Shown piece by piece: positions 46,941 through 56,680 of a stretch of DNA of 64,000 nucleotides (positions within the stretch are counted from its first letter, which is position 1; every line of letters starts with the position of its first letter). The notes below the pieces were generated by a model, which made no database searches, was not told where the DNA came from, and saw only the letters and a program-made list of their open reading frames with translations. A program made the translations under genes and the position numbers. This DNA is from Fontibacillus phaseoli (GTDB taxonomy: Bacteria > Bacillota > Bacilli > Paenibacillales > Paenibacillaceae), in the NCBI RefSeq assembly GCF_003337355.1, contig NZ_QPJW01000002.1:1-64000 (forward strand), written 5' to 3'.

Positions 46941-47928
46941 GTTCCTCAACTCCTTCGGTGACAATTTCATCAATTTGAACGGCAACACGATCTTTCAGCG
47001 TACCTGGACTTCCGATATACTTCAACCGGTCGCCAACCCGGATGGACAAGCCATCCTGTACCGGTTTGTTCAGGGAAATTACATCGCCCGCGGAAAGCTC
47101 CAAGAACTCCTGTACAGTTATCTGTGACTCTCCAAGTTCGGCAATGATCGGCAGCTTGGCTTTATTCACGCGGTGCCGGAGAGCATCAACTTCTTCGGGT
47201 ACGCGGGATTTTTTCTGGGATACGAACCAATGATGAACCGACAGTTTCGGCATGATTGGCTCAATTACGACATGCGGGATACAAAGGTTGATCATTCCCG
47301 ACGTGTCCCCGATTTTCGTGCTCAACGAGATGAGCGCAATCGTTTCGTTTGGCGAAACGATCTGCATGAATTGGGGATTGGTTTCCAACGCTTCCATCCG
47401 CGGATTAATGTCGATTATGGTTTTCCAAGCTTCCTGAAGGCTTTCGAAGGCTCTACTGAATATGCGTTCCATAATAATCGTCTCGATTTCAGTCAAAGAA
47501 CCGATTTTGGAAGGCGCTGTCCCGATTCCTCCAAGCAACCTGTCCAGCATGGCAAAGGCCACATTGGGATGCACTTCAAGCACCATTCTGCCTTCGAGCG
47601 GCTCCGCCTCGAAGATGTTGAGAATCGTCATCTTCGGAATGGACCGGATGAATTCATCGTAAGGAAGCTGTTCGACCTGAACCACATTAATTTGTACGAA
47701 GGTCCGAAGCTGCGCCGAAAAGTAAGTCGTAAGAAACCGGGCGAAATTTTCATGGATCCGGGTCAAACTACGGATATGGTCTTTTGAAAATCTTACCGCT
47801 CTCTTAAAATCGTAAGCACGGATCTTTTTCTGAGTCTCTTCCTTTTTTAGTTCCTCGGCATCCATTTCTCCGGAAGAGAGTGCGGCCAGCAAGGCGTCTA
47901 TCTCATTTTGCGATAATACATCTACCAA
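46930..47928 (-). CDS. fliM: Flagellar switch protein FliM
   Basis: C-ring protein that receives CheY-P. The N-terminal VLSQNEIDALLAAL peptide is the CheY-P site. The middle CheC-like domain and the C-terminal FliN-like domain (LGESQITVQEFLELSAGDVISLNKPV) are typical. The start is TTG after AAGGGGGTG; a GTG three codons earlier overlaps the RBS. 332 residues, matching B. subtilis FliM. Confidence 0.97.
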   Translation of the reverse strand: MVDVLSQNEIDALLAALSSGEMDAEELKKEETQKKIRAYDFKRAVRFSKDHIRSLTRIHENFARFLTTYFSAQLRTFVQINVVQVEQLPYDEFIRSIPKMTILNIFEAEPLEGRMVLEVHPNVAFAMLDRLLGGIGTAPSKIGSLTEIETIIMERIFSRAFESLQEAWKTIIDINPRMEALETNPQFMQIVSPNETIALISLSTKIGDTSGMINLCIPHVVIEPIMPKLSVHHWFVSQKKSRVPEEVDALRHRVNKAKLPIIAELGESQITVQEFLELSAGDVISLNKPVQDGLSIRVGDRLKYIGSPGTLKDRVAVQIDEIVTEGVEELDE

Positions 47929-47968
47929 ACAATTCACCCCCTTGAAAGAAAGTCTAGATCGATATGTT

Positions 47969-48442
47969 CTAAATAGTTGTCATAACAAAGTATGTGATAT
48001 CGATTTGAATCAATTTTCCTTCCGGAAGGGTCTTGTTGATCAGGTTGGTTAATTTGGAACTCAAATTATCTTTACCCTTGGCTCCCGTTAAATCTTCCGG
48101 CTTCGTATCGGCCAGCGTCTTGATAATAATCGGCTTCACTTTGAAGTCCTTGATTTTATCAAAAGCTTCCTTCGAAGTCTCCTTATCAAGCTGGAAAGCA
48201 AAGTTCATCACCACTACATAGTTCGGGTCGGACAAGTTCGTCTTGATATCATCAATCGTCGAAGTAACTTTAACTATTTCATCCGCTGTCAAATGTTTCA
48301 GCACCGCTTCACTATTATCGGCAGCTTGTACCTCGCCGCCTCCAGAAGGGGCCGACATTTGGTTAATCAGCAGGAAGGCGGCCAATACGATCAGCGTAAT
48401 GGAAAGCATAATAGTAATCAGCCATGGCGCCATCTTTTTCAT
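47969..48442 (-). CDS. fliL: Flagellar basal body protein FliL
   Basis: Single-pass protein near the stator and basal body. A membrane segment spans about 8-27, followed by a periplasm-side (extracytoplasmic) domain with NYVVVMNFAFQLDKE and the C-terminal LINKTLPEGKLIQIDITYFV. 157 residues. The ATG overlaps the swrD stop (ATGA). Confidence 0.93.
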   Translation of the reverse strand: MKKMAPWLITIMLSITLIVLAAFLLINQMSAPSGGGEVQAADNSEAVLKHLTADEIVKVTSTIDDIKTNLSDPNYVVVMNFAFQLDKETSKEAFDKIKDFKVKPIIIKTLADTKPEDLTGAKGKDNLSSKLTNLINKTLPEGKLIQIDITYFVMTTI

Positions 48443-48663
48443 GACAATTCCTCCGTTTGTTGCACTTTAATAGTTGCTGCATGGATACCGATCTCGCTGT
48501 AGTAATCCTTAATCATCACGATCACTTCGGCCGCCTTCTCCAGCACGATTATACGCTTTCCGGTAATCAAGGTTACGTATGTATCGGGCGTTTCTTCCAC
48601 GGTTTCAATCATTAATGCATTAAGACACACTTGAGTACCGTTCAGTCGTGTTACTGAAATCAT
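48439..48663 (-). CDS. swrD: SwrD/FlbD family flagellar protein
   Basis: A 74-residue FlbD-family protein: MISVTRLNGTQVCLNALMIETVEETPDTYVTLITGKRIIVLE is the family block. B. subtilis SwrD (YlzI) increases flagellar power for swarming. ATG with GGGAGGGGAAAC upstream; overlaps fliL. Between flgE and fliL, the same place as in B. subtilis. Confidence 0.9.
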   Translation of the reverse strand: MISVTRLNGTQVCLNALMIETVEETPDTYVTLITGKRIIVLEKAAEVIVMIKDYYSEIGIHAATIKVQQTEELS

Positions 48664-48720
48664 GTTTCCCCTCCCAAATAGAACGGGGAAGAAGGTTATC
48701 CTCCCCCGCTATCCTTCATC

Positions 48721-49542
48721 CTAACGCTTCAGGTTAACAACTTCCTGCAACACTTCATCCGAGGTAGTAATTATACGGGAGTTTGCCTGAAATCCGCGCT
48801 GGGCAACGATCATCTCGGTGAATTCTCCAGTCATATCGACATTGGACATTTCCAGCTGACCGGAAACGATCGCTCCGGTTCCGACTTCGGCATTGTTTGC
48901 CGTCGTCGCAACAAGTTCACCCTCTTCGTTTGCATTCAAGGTCATCCGGTACAGATTGCCGCCGATTTTCTCCAGACCTTCCGGGTTCGTTACCTTGGTT
49001 ACGCCAATTTGTCCTCCAGGCTCAGTGTCGCCGGTGTTCATTTTCTGAACAATTGTTCCGTCCGCTGAAATGGAGAATGCTGTAACATCATCCCCAATAG
49101 GTTCAAGCGGATCCCCGCCGGCGTCGCAAACGAGCAAGCCGTCGGAAGTAACGAGTTGGCGGGCGGCATCCAAGTGGAAGTCACCGGCACGAGTCAGGAA
49201 GGCAACTTCTTGATCGGCCGACAGTTTAACCAGGAAGAAACCGTCGCCGTCAATCCGCAAGTCAAGCGGATTGTTGGTCGTCATGGCGCTACCGCCCGTA
49301 TGCAAGGTATCGATTGAGCCGATGGATACGCCGAGGCCGATCTGTCTTGCATTGATCCCTCCGCTTTCGTCTTCTACCGGAGCAGTAACCCCGGAAACCG
49401 TCTGGCTCATGATATCCTTGAACATCACGCGGCCGGATTTGAAACCCACTGTGTTTACGTTAGCAATATTGTTACCGATGACATCGAGTTTCGTTTGAAA
49501 CCCGCGCATGCCTGAAACGCCCGAATACATGGATCTTAACAT
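48721..49542 (-). CDS. flgE: Flagellar hook protein FlgE (short FlgG-like form)
   Basis: Rod/hook-family protein of 273 residues. The N terminus MLRSMYSGVSGMRGFQTKLDVIGNNIANVNTVGFK and the C terminus MSNVDMTGEFTEMIVAQRGFQANSRIITTSDEVLQEVVNLKR pair to make the axial core, with a middle surface domain. It matches B. subtilis FlgE, which was once called FlgG, in size and position. The start ATG lies 10 bases after GGAGG. Confidence 0.92.
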   Translation of the reverse strand: MLRSMYSGVSGMRGFQTKLDVIGNNIANVNTVGFKSGRVMFKDIMSQTVSGVTAPVEDESGGINARQIGLGVSIGSIDTLHTGGSAMTTNNPLDLRIDGDGFFLVKLSADQEVAFLTRAGDFHLDAARQLVTSDGLLVCDAGGDPLEPIGDDVTAFSISADGTIVQKMNTGDTEPGGQIGVTKVTNPEGLEKIGGNLYRMTLNANEEGELVATTANNAEVGTGAIVSGQLEMSNVDMTGEFTEMIVAQRGFQANSRIITTSDEVLQEVVNLKR

Positions 49543-49637
49543 TTTTTGCATTCCTCCCTGGAATAATATCAATTTAGCCGCATCAGTCGATCAGCGGCGC
49601 TCGAGGGCTTTCCGAATCCGGGCCAGCCTTCTAACAT

Positions 49638-50021
49638 CTAAGGAATAATTACAGCGCTATCGATTTGCGTGAATACATTGTCTTTCATACTGCTTCCGTC
49701 CATTGCCGTCACAACCGTACGGTTGTTCACATTGACGATCAAAGCCATATCCTTCATCAAGATGAGCGAATCTTTGGCCCCTTTGGCAGCTGCACTGTCA
49801 ATCGCCGATTCAATCTGGTTTAGTTGCTCCGCCTTTAGTTCAATCCCGCGTTGCTCCAGCCGCTTCACAGCATGATTACTAAAATGCAAGAGTCTGTTTT
49901 CAAGCAAATCTTTAAATGAATTGCCTTGCGCATCCGCAGTTTTTATATTCTTGCTTTGCGATAAAGCGTTAGGCTGAATGCGTCCGGGGTATAAGCTTCC
50001 GATACGGATAGGATCGTTCAC
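49638..50021 (-). CDS. Flagellar operon protein (TIGR02530-like)
   Basis: A 127-residue soluble protein with FSNHAVKRLEQRGIELKAEQLNQIESAIDSAAAKGAKDSLILMKDMALIVNVNNRTVVTAMDG. It looks like the flagellar-operon protein family TIGR02530, found between flgD and flgE in Firmicutes, with no known role. Start GTG, overlapping the flgD stop by GTGA, with GGGAG 10 bases upstream. Confidence 0.85.
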   Translation of the reverse strand: MNDPIRIGSLYPGRIQPNALSQSKNIKTADAQGNSFKDLLENRLLHFSNHAVKRLEQRGIELKAEQLNQIESAIDSAAAKGAKDSLILMKDMALIVNVNNRTVVTAMDGSSMKDNVFTQIDSAVIIP

Positions 50022-50557
50022 TGTACATCAGCTCCCAATCCTGAATCTGACGAGTTGTCGTCTTCAGTTGGTTGTTCCGGTTCCGGTTCTGGCTCAGGAG
50101 CGTTCTCCACCTGCTCAATCTTGGATATATCGACCTCTTTATCGCCGACCTTCACATAATGAAGACCGCTGCGTACGATAATGGAATCAACCAAGCCACT
50201 CTCCACGGTTTTAATTACTTCAGGCTTTTTAGTTTTGATGTCGTAATTGCCGGTCTTCGTCTCAGCAACCCAACTGACCAATTTACCGATCAGCCCCGAG
50301 CTGTTCCCCAGGGATTGGCTCATAGCTTTAAGTTGATCTGATATATTAACCAACTGTTCGACAGAAGTAAATTGTGCCATTTGGGCAACCATATCTTTAT
50401 TGTCCATGGGAGACAACGGATCCTGATATTGCATCTGGGCCATCATCAGCTTCAAAAAATCGTCTTTGCCGAGCTTATTGTCCTTTTTGCTGGCCTTGGC
50501 TACGTTCTCCGCAGAATAGTTCGGCCACGTCGCTCCGGTTGATACAATCTCTGCCAC
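50018..50557 (-). CDS. flgD: Flagellar hook capping protein FlgD
   Basis: Scaffold for hook assembly. The N-terminal conserved stretch LGKDDFLKLMMAQMQYQDPLSPMDNKDMVAQMAQFTSVEQL is intact. 179 residues; the usual large C-terminal domain is missing, as in B. subtilis. A Glu/Pro-rich tail ends the protein. GTG start after GGAGGATGAACA. Confidence 0.95.
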   Translation of the reverse strand: MAEIVSTGATWPNYSAENVAKASKKDNKLGKDDFLKLMMAQMQYQDPLSPMDNKDMVAQMAQFTSVEQLVNISDQLKAMSQSLGNSSGLIGKLVSWVAETKTGNYDIKTKKPEVIKTVESGLVDSIIVRSGLHYVKVGDKEVDISKIEQVENAPEPEPEPEQPTEDDNSSDSGLGADVQ

Positions 50558-50575
50558 TGTTCATCCTCCCTTCTC

Positions 50576-51988
50576 TTAAGCTCTAGCGACAAAGGAACTG
50601 CCAAGCGAAGACTCGCGTTCTCTGACTCCGGAAATCCATTCGTTCCATTCGTCGTTCAAATCATTAATTGCAAGAAGCTCTTCCTCGCGAACCACTTCAC
50701 GGCGCTTCCCGTTTTGCTGCTGATTCGTGCCGTTCCCTTGCTGACGTCCATCCTGATACATATGGGAGGACAGCGCTGTATTCTGCGTTACTTCAAGTTT
50801 GCCAACCTGAAGTCCTTGGGATTGCAAGGCTGATCTAAGCTGCGCCAACTGGGCTTCAAGCGATTCCTTGGCAAAAGTATGCTCGGTCATAAACTGCGCA
50901 ACCATGTGACCGTTTTGCATCGTAATCTTCACGTCAACTTGACCCAAATGCTCAGGATAAAGGGAAATTCTCGCTTCGGACACGCCACCGGCTTTCACGA
51001 TATCTAATTTGCTAACCAAAAAGCGGCTCATTTCCTGACCGAAATCCTCTACCGGAACTTGCGGTGTTGCGGATTTCAATGCCGTAGCTGCACTGTCACG
51101 AAGGACAAGTTGTCCAGCTGTCACGATATTCCCCGCTTGCAGCGGATGATCACTATCGGAAGATTCGCTTCCGGTATTACCGGAATCTTCTCCAGTCAAA
51201 ATGACCGGCGAGACCGTAACAGGCGAAACTTTAACGGCGGAAATGTCAGTTTTCGCGATCACCGAAACTTGGAACTGTCCTTCTTCCGATTTGGCTGCAA
51301 CAGCTTGTCCGGCTTGGTTTAACGATAAAGGATTATCATTCGGCTTACTAGCTTGCAAGTTCGTTGCCTGACCGACTTGTTTGCCCGTTAACGGTTTGGC
51401 ATCGCCATTCAAGCCAGCTGCAGACATCAAGCTCTGAAGCGACCCCATCAATGCTTTCGCTTGAAGAGTTTCCGTGCCGGAGACAACTGAAGCATTGGAT
51501 TTGGAAGAAGCTGCAAGTTGAAGTAATGCGTCCTGAACAGCAAAGCGCACCGTCTGTGGATGCTCTGCAAGCGCCGGAAGCAAGCTTTCGGTTGCACCAC
51601 TGTCAATCGACTGTCCTGTTGCATTATTCTGCAAGAACATGTGCACATTTAGCAACCAAGTCTGCAACACGGCGAGCAGTTCGGGATTTTCGGTAAGAGC
51701 TTCATCCAGTTGGTCCAACTGCTGCAGCAAGCCTTGAAGCATAGCATCGAGACCGCTGACATTTCCCTCCGGATTTACACCTTCGCCATTTTCCGTTAAT
51801 CCTGCCAAAAGCGCCATTTGCGCGGCAAGTTGTCCTTCCTGTGGCTTAACGCCCCCGGTAAGCATGGATATAAGCGTTTGATCGAATGATACTCCACTTC
51901 CTTCACCGGATACGTTCTTACCGCCTGAACCGTACCACAATCCGCCTACAGCAGATCCGGTCGACACATTGGAAAGTGTTTGACTCAT
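50576..51988 (-). CDS. fliK: Flagellar hook-length control protein FliK
   Basis: Secreted ruler that controls hook length. The long N-terminal part is Gln/Ser/Gly-rich and poorly conserved; the C-terminal Flg_hook domain (about 330-420, EARISLYPEHLGQVDVKITMQNGHMVAQFMTE ... GLQVGKLEV) is the recognizable part. 470 residues. The ATG lies 10 bases after GGAGGT. Confidence 0.92.
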   Translation of the reverse strand: MSQTLSNVSTGSAVGGLWYGSGGKNVSGEGSGVSFDQTLISMLTGGVKPQEGQLAAQMALLAGLTENGEGVNPEGNVSGLDAMLQGLLQQLDQLDEALTENPELLAVLQTWLLNVHMFLQNNATGQSIDSGATESLLPALAEHPQTVRFAVQDALLQLAASSKSNASVVSGTETLQAKALMGSLQSLMSAAGLNGDAKPLTGKQVGQATNLQASKPNDNPLSLNQAGQAVAAKSEEGQFQVSVIAKTDISAVKVSPVTVSPVILTGEDSGNTGSESSDSDHPLQAGNIVTAGQLVLRDSAATALKSATPQVPVEDFGQEMSRFLVSKLDIVKAGGVSEARISLYPEHLGQVDVKITMQNGHMVAQFMTEHTFAKESLEAQLAQLRSALQSQGLQVGKLEVTQNTALSSHMYQDGRQQGNGTNQQQNGKRREVVREEELLAINDLNDEWNEWISGVRERESSLGSSFVARA

Positions 51989-52054
51989 TTTCTTTTTCAC
52001 CTCCTTTCACAATAAGTTACTCTTCAATCCTTTGGAAACGGATTAGAGATTACC

Positions 52055-53002
52055 TTATTTGCTTACAAGCTGATTCACGATTTTCACCGATAGTTGCTCA
52101 TCTTCCTTGGTCATGGCATCCAAAATTTTGGAGCGGGTTGTATCATTCACGGCTTTCAAAATTTTCAAACCCTTTTCCGGGCTAATCTTGTAAGTTTGAA
52201 TGATTAGCTTGGATGCAGCTTCCGCAGACATTGATCCAAAGGTTTGAGCCAGCTGAGTTTCGTCCAAAGCTGTCCCGGACGCCTGGGCAGGCTTCTCTTC
52301 CGTGGCTTCTTTCTTGAGCCGGGATTGCAATGCGGCAATCGCCAAATCCTCCGCCGGTTTCGTGTCCTTAAGCAGGATCGAGATATCGGCTGCTTTTTGC
52401 GGGTCCATTTTCTCCAAAATAGCTACCTTACTCTCATTACTCATCACGCTAAACATCTGCAGCGTTTCGTCGGTCGTCAGCTTATCAAAGATCGCAGCCG
52501 CTTTACTTGGACTCATTCCCGAATAAATTTGCGCCAGCTTCTTGACTTCTTTCTGATACGCCGCTTGTTCCTCAGCCTCTTTTTCATCGGTTGCTTTCTG
52601 CTGGGCAGCCTCGAGTTGGGATTCCAGATCTTTTACTTTGCCGTCTTTCTCTGCAACCTGATTGTTCACTTGCTGCAACTCCGCTTCCTGCTTGGCCACT
52701 TGCTCTTTCAACTGATCCAAGGTAGCTTTTGTGCTCTCTTCTTGTTTTTTCTCCGCTGCCTCTTTGTTCTCCGTCTTTTTCTTCTGCGCTTCCGTCAATT
52801 CCGGATCCGGAATAATCTTGTCAATAAACGGGATTTTGTTCCCGATATCTAACAGTGTGTTCTTGAAACTTGGACTGAACAACGTCAGAAGCACAGCCAG
52901 CAAAACGACAGTAAACAAAATCGGGGTCATAAAGAATAGAAACCTTGAGAAGCCTCCTCCCCTCGGCTCCTCCAATTCTTCGTCCAGTTCTGTCCGTGCC
53001 AT
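52055..53002 (-). CDS. ylxF: YlxF/MotE-like protein with MgtE N-terminal domain
   Basis: 315 residues. N-terminal cytoplasmic tip, one membrane helix (about 21-45), a coiled coil (about 80-155), and a C-terminal MgtE_N-like domain (about 160-235, YSGMSPSKAAAIFDKL ... MDPQKAADI). It then has a second QLAQTFGSMSAEAASKLI repeat-like region. This is the MotE layout reported in alpha-proteobacteria as a chaperone for MotC; here it stands in the YlxF place between fliJ and fliK. The role is not proven. Confidence 0.85.
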   Translation of the reverse strand: MARTELDEELEEPRGGGFSRFLFFMTPILFTVVLLAVLLTLFSPSFKNTLLDIGNKIPFIDKIIPDPELTEAQKKKTENKEAAEKKQEESTKATLDQLKEQVAKQEAELQQVNNQVAEKDGKVKDLESQLEAAQQKATDEKEAEEQAAYQKEVKKLAQIYSGMSPSKAAAIFDKLTTDETLQMFSVMSNESKVAILEKMDPQKAADISILLKDTKPAEDLAIAALQSRLKKEATEEKPAQASGTALDETQLAQTFGSMSAEAASKLIIQTYKISPEKGLKILKAVNDTTRSKILDAMTKEDEQLSVKIVNQLVSK

Positions 53003-53045
53003 TTTCATCCCTCCTTCGCAAACCCATTCTAGCGCCCTGACTCCT

Positions 53046-53489
53046 TTAACGGGCTCTCATGGCGAACCGGACTGTAGCCATCTCATCCAGTTCGTTTTGT
53101 TCCCGAAGAAGCATCACATGCTGATATTTTTCCATCGCCTTCTCTTTAGCTTTCAGCCATACCTTTTCGTCAAGCATCTTGCCGTTCAATGCCACTTTCT
53201 TGTTGTCAACATTCACTTCTGCCCGATGCACATCTCCCATTTTCCGGTCGATGCTTTGCTCGAGATAATCCATATACCGCTGCAACTCTTGCAGTTTGAT
53301 CATCGAAGCCTTGTTCTCCATCTCGGTCTGAAGCGCAAAATATGTTCGGGACCGCTCCTCCAGCAACTGTTCCAGAGAATGCTGCTCTGCCTGGAGTATG
53401 CCAACCGCCTCCGAAAGCATCCATTCGGCCTGGGTCTTTTCATTGGTCTTCAAGTCCACGACTTTCTGATAGACGTAACGGAATCTCAT
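53046..53489 (-). CDS. fliJ: Flagellar export protein FliJ
   Basis: All-helical coiled-coil protein of the export ATPase complex. RYVYQKVVDLKTNEKTQAEWMLSEAVGIL is the FliJ N-terminal block. 147 residues, as in B. subtilis. It follows fliI, with AGGTAAAGG near the ATG. Confidence 0.95.
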   Translation of the reverse strand: MRFRYVYQKVVDLKTNEKTQAEWMLSEAVGILQAEQHSLEQLLEERSRTYFALQTEMENKASMIKLQELQRYMDYLEQSIDRKMGDVHRAEVNVDNKKVALNGKMLDEKVWLKAKEKAMEKYQHVMLLREQNELDEMATVRFAMRAR

Positions 53490-53499
53490 CCTTTACCTG

Positions 53500-54819
53500 T
53501 CATCTCCTCGCAAATTCGGAAATTAATTGTTCCTGTGCTTCGGGCAGCGTTACTTTTTCATTCACTTTCTGTCTGGAAAAACCCCAAATGCTCTGAATGT
53601 AACTCATCGCCTCATCGATTTCGGCATTGGATCCCTGCTGATAAGCACCGATATTAATGAGATCTTCGGAGTCTTTATAAACCGCGAGCAGACGCTTTAA
53701 ATTTTCGGCGGCATCATTCTGTTCATCGGTGACGATGTCCTTCATTACGCGGCTGATGCTGGCTAGAATATCGATCGCGGGAAAATGCCCCTTATTCGCG
53801 ATATTCCGGTTCAGCACAATGTGTCCGTCAAGTATCCCCCGGACTGCGTCAGCAATCGGTTCATTCATATCGTCGCCGTCAACCAGCACAGTGTAAAAAG
53901 CAGTGATCGAACCGGTCGGTCCGGTTCCTGCCCGTTCCATCAGCTTCGGCAGAGCGGCAAACACGGACGGGGTATATCCGCGCATTGCGGGAGGCTCACC
54001 GACCGCGAGTCCTACTTCCCGCAGCGCCATTGCATACCGGGTAACCGAATCCATCATGAGCATGACATTAAGTCCTCTGTCCCGGAAGTACTCCGCGATC
54101 GTGGTAGCGATAAGCGCTCCTTTCATCCGGATCAGTGCAGGCTGGTCGGAAGTCGCCACAATGACAACTGAACGTTCCAACCCTTCAGGACCGAGGTCGC
54201 GTTCGATAAAGTCAAGCACCTCGCGTCCACGTTCCCCCACCAGGGCAATTACGTTGACGTCCGCAGCCGTATTGCGTGCGATCATGCCCATCAGCGTACT
54301 CTTCCCGACCCCGGAACCGGCAAAAATACCAACCCGCTGTCCTTTGCCGATCGTAAGCAGTCCATCGATCGCCCTGACGCCGATGCTGATCGGCTCGACC
54401 ACGCGAGGTCTGTTTAACGGATTCATCGGCTTGTTAGTCGTGGAATAGTGTCCCATACGCGACGGAAGCACCGAGCCGTCCAGCGGCTGGCCCAAACCGT
54501 CCAGAACTTTGCCCAGCAACTCGGAGCCGACCTGCACGGTCAAAGGCTTCCCGGTCCCTACGACGTCGCAACCCGGGCCGATCGACGTCAATTCCCCGAG
54601 CGGCATCAACAGCACTTTGTTATCGCGGAAGCCAACGACCTCCGCCAGCAGCGGCTGGGATGATTTGCTCGGATAAATGTAGCAGACATCGCCGACGCTG
54701 GCGTCCGGTCCTTCGGACTCCACCATCAGGCCAATGACCTGAGTCACCTTGCCATTAATCCGAACCGGATCCAAATGCTGAAGATGATCGATATAACGGC
54801 TTGAATCAATGCTCGCCAT
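53500..54819 (-). CDS. fliI: Flagellar export ATPase FliI
   Basis: F1-beta-like ATPase that energizes export. Walker A GIFAGSGVGKSTLMGMIARN, Walker B LNVMLMMDSVTRYA and the AEYFRDRG block are intact. 439 residues. The start is the ATG beginning ASIDSSRYIDHLQ, with GGGGAG 6 bases upstream; it overlaps the fliH end. Confidence 0.97.
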   Translation of the reverse strand: MASIDSSRYIDHLQHLDPVRINGKVTQVIGLMVESEGPDASVGDVCYIYPSKSSQPLLAEVVGFRDNKVLLMPLGELTSIGPGCDVVGTGKPLTVQVGSELLGKVLDGLGQPLDGSVLPSRMGHYSTTNKPMNPLNRPRVVEPISIGVRAIDGLLTIGKGQRVGIFAGSGVGKSTLMGMIARNTAADVNVIALVGERGREVLDFIERDLGPEGLERSVVIVATSDQPALIRMKGALIATTIAEYFRDRGLNVMLMMDSVTRYAMALREVGLAVGEPPAMRGYTPSVFAALPKLMERAGTGPTGSITAFYTVLVDGDDMNEPIADAVRGILDGHIVLNRNIANKGHFPAIDILASISRVMKDIVTDEQNDAAENLKRLLAVYKDSEDLINIGAYQQGSNAEIDEAMSYIQSIWGFSRQKVNEKVTLPEAQEQLISEFARR

Positions 54820-55660
54820 CCGACACTCCCCGTTCTTCGGTCTGCCGTGAAATTCGCAGCAGTTCCTTTTTGATCTCCGCCAATTGGGTATCAATTCTGG
54901 CATCCACGCTTCCGAAGGAAGAACGGATCACGCAGCCGCGATCCTGTACCGACGGATCAGGAAGGATTTGCAGTTCGGCCTGAGAGTCGATTACCAGGCT
55001 GAGTTCTTCCCTCGCCGCTTGTACAAAAGCAAACTGGGACGGTGCCACGCACAGGGCCAAAATCCCCTGCTCTCTCTTCCGAGACAAGCTCTGCTTGATC
55101 AGCTCAACCGTATAATCCGGTTCGAGATCCAGCTGTTTGTCGATCACTTTCTCAGCTATGGCACAACTCAGATCCACCAGAAACGGCTCTGCTTCTTGAA
55201 TAATCCGTTCTTTTTCCAGATAAGCTTGTTCGAGAACGGAACTCGCTTCTGCCATCATTTCCTCTATTTTTGCCTGAAGCGCCTGTTCAACCTGTAGCTT
55301 TCCTTCCTCATAGCCCTCATTGAACGCTTCGGATTTGACGGCTTCCACGAGATGCTCATCCTGCTCTCTGCGTTCATTCCACCAGGCTTCGATTTGCTCC
55401 CTGGCCTCTGCAAGAAGCTGTTCGGCCTGTTCCGAAGCGGCTCTTACCTGGCTCTCAGCAAATTCCTTGGCATCATACAGCATTTGTTGCCTGGCTTCTT
55501 CGGCAGCTACGTCTTGGAGAGATCGGGAATCATCCCGAACCTCCTCCGGAAATTCATCATCTGATCGCGGTTCCTCATAAGTCTCATACGTTTTGGCCAA
55601 ATTGAGCTGTTTTAGAATGTCTACCGGCACGTACTGGGATACTTTGATCAAATTAGACAA
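54806..55660 (-). CDS. fliH: Flagellar export protein FliH
   Basis: Peripheral stalk of the export ATPase, binding FliI. The middle (about 55-150) is Glu/Gln/Ala-rich coiled coil with AEEARQQMLYDAKEFAESQVRAASEQAEQL; the C-terminal FliI-binding part has SSFGSVDARIDTQLAEIKKELL. 284 residues. The start is probably TTG (SNLIKVSQYVPVDIL), since an ATG three codons earlier is too close to the GGAGG. Confidence 0.92.
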   Translation of the reverse strand: MSNLIKVSQYVPVDILKQLNLAKTYETYEEPRSDDEFPEEVRDDSRSLQDVAAEEARQQMLYDAKEFAESQVRAASEQAEQLLAEAREQIEAWWNERREQDEHLVEAVKSEAFNEGYEEGKLQVEQALQAKIEEMMAEASSVLEQAYLEKERIIQEAEPFLVDLSCAIAEKVIDKQLDLEPDYTVELIKQSLSRKREQGILALCVAPSQFAFVQAAREELSLVIDSQAELQILPDPSVQDRGCVIRSSFGSVDARIDTQLAEIKKELLRISRQTEERGVSDGEH

Positions 55661-56669
55661 TAATGTCATCTCCTCCGCCGCGGGCGATTATAATCTCTCC
55701 GGCATCTTCCAATCTGCGGATGGTAGCTACGATACGGGTCTGAGCTTCTTCCACGTCACGCAGCCGCACAGGACCCATAAATTCCATTTCTTCCTTGAAG
55801 GTATCGGACATCCGCTTCGACATATTGCGGAAGACCGCTTCGCGGACTTCTTCGCTTGCCACTTTGAGGGCAAGCTGTAAATCCGCATTTTCGATATCGC
55901 GAATGATCCGTTGTATGGAACGGTTGTCGATGTTGACGATATCTTCGAACACAAACATCCGTTTCTTGATCTCTTCTGCCAGTTCCGGGTCCTGAATTTC
56001 CAACGAATCCAGGATGGTTCTTTCCGTCCCCCGGTCGACGCCGTTCAGAATTTGAACGATCGCCTCGATACCGCCGGCGCTCGTATAATCCTGAGTTACA
56101 GTAGCGGACAACTTTTGTTCCAATACCCGCTCCACCTGGGAGATGACTTCAGGCGACGTGCTGTCCATTACAGCGATTCTTCTCGCCACTTCCGCCTGTT
56201 TTTCCTGCGGAAGGGATGAAAGAATCACCGCCGCCTGCTCAAATTGAAGGTAGGACAAAACGAGCGCGATCGTTTGGGCGTTCTCGTTTTGAATAAAGTT
56301 TAGAATCTGATTCGGTTCCGCTTTGCGGGCAAAATCGAATGGCCTTACCTGCAAAGTCGCTGTCAAGCGATTAATAATATCGATCGCTTTGGATTGGCCC
56401 AGCGCCTTCTCCAAAATCTCCTTGGCGTAGGTAATACCGCCTTGCGTGATGTACTCCTGGGCAAGACAGATCTGGTGAAACTCCGCCATGATCATATCTT
56501 TTTCCGCGCTTTCCACTTTACGCACGTTGGCGATCTCAAGCGTAAGCTGCTCGATTTCCTCTTCACGCAAATGCTTGAATATTTGGGCGGAAACTTCCGG
56601 CCCCAGCGTAATCAACAAAATTGCCGCCTTTTGTCTTCCGCTTAATCCCTGGGAATTTGTTTTTGACAA
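55653..56669 (-). CDS. fliG: Flagellar motor switch protein FliG
   Basis: C-ring protein linking FliF to the stator. Armadillo N and M domains and the C-terminal torque helix (QRIIRDIENADLQLALKVASEEVREAVFRNMSKRMSDTFKEEM) with the charged residues needed for torque. The start TTG after GAGGTG gives 338 residues, equal to B. subtilis FliG. A GTG three codons earlier falls within the RBS. Confidence 0.97.
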   Translation of the reverse strand: MSKTNSQGLSGRQKAAILLITLGPEVSAQIFKHLREEEIEQLTLEIANVRKVESAEKDMIMAEFHQICLAQEYITQGGITYAKEILEKALGQSKAIDIINRLTATLQVRPFDFARKAEPNQILNFIQNENAQTIALVLSYLQFEQAAVILSSLPQEKQAEVARRIAVMDSTSPEVISQVERVLEQKLSATVTQDYTSAGGIEAIVQILNGVDRGTERTILDSLEIQDPELAEEIKKRMFVFEDIVNIDNRSIQRIIRDIENADLQLALKVASEEVREAVFRNMSKRMSDTFKEEMEFMGPVRLRDVEEAQTRIVATIRRLEDAGEIIIARGGGDDIIV

Positions 56670-56680
56670 TGCGTTCACCT

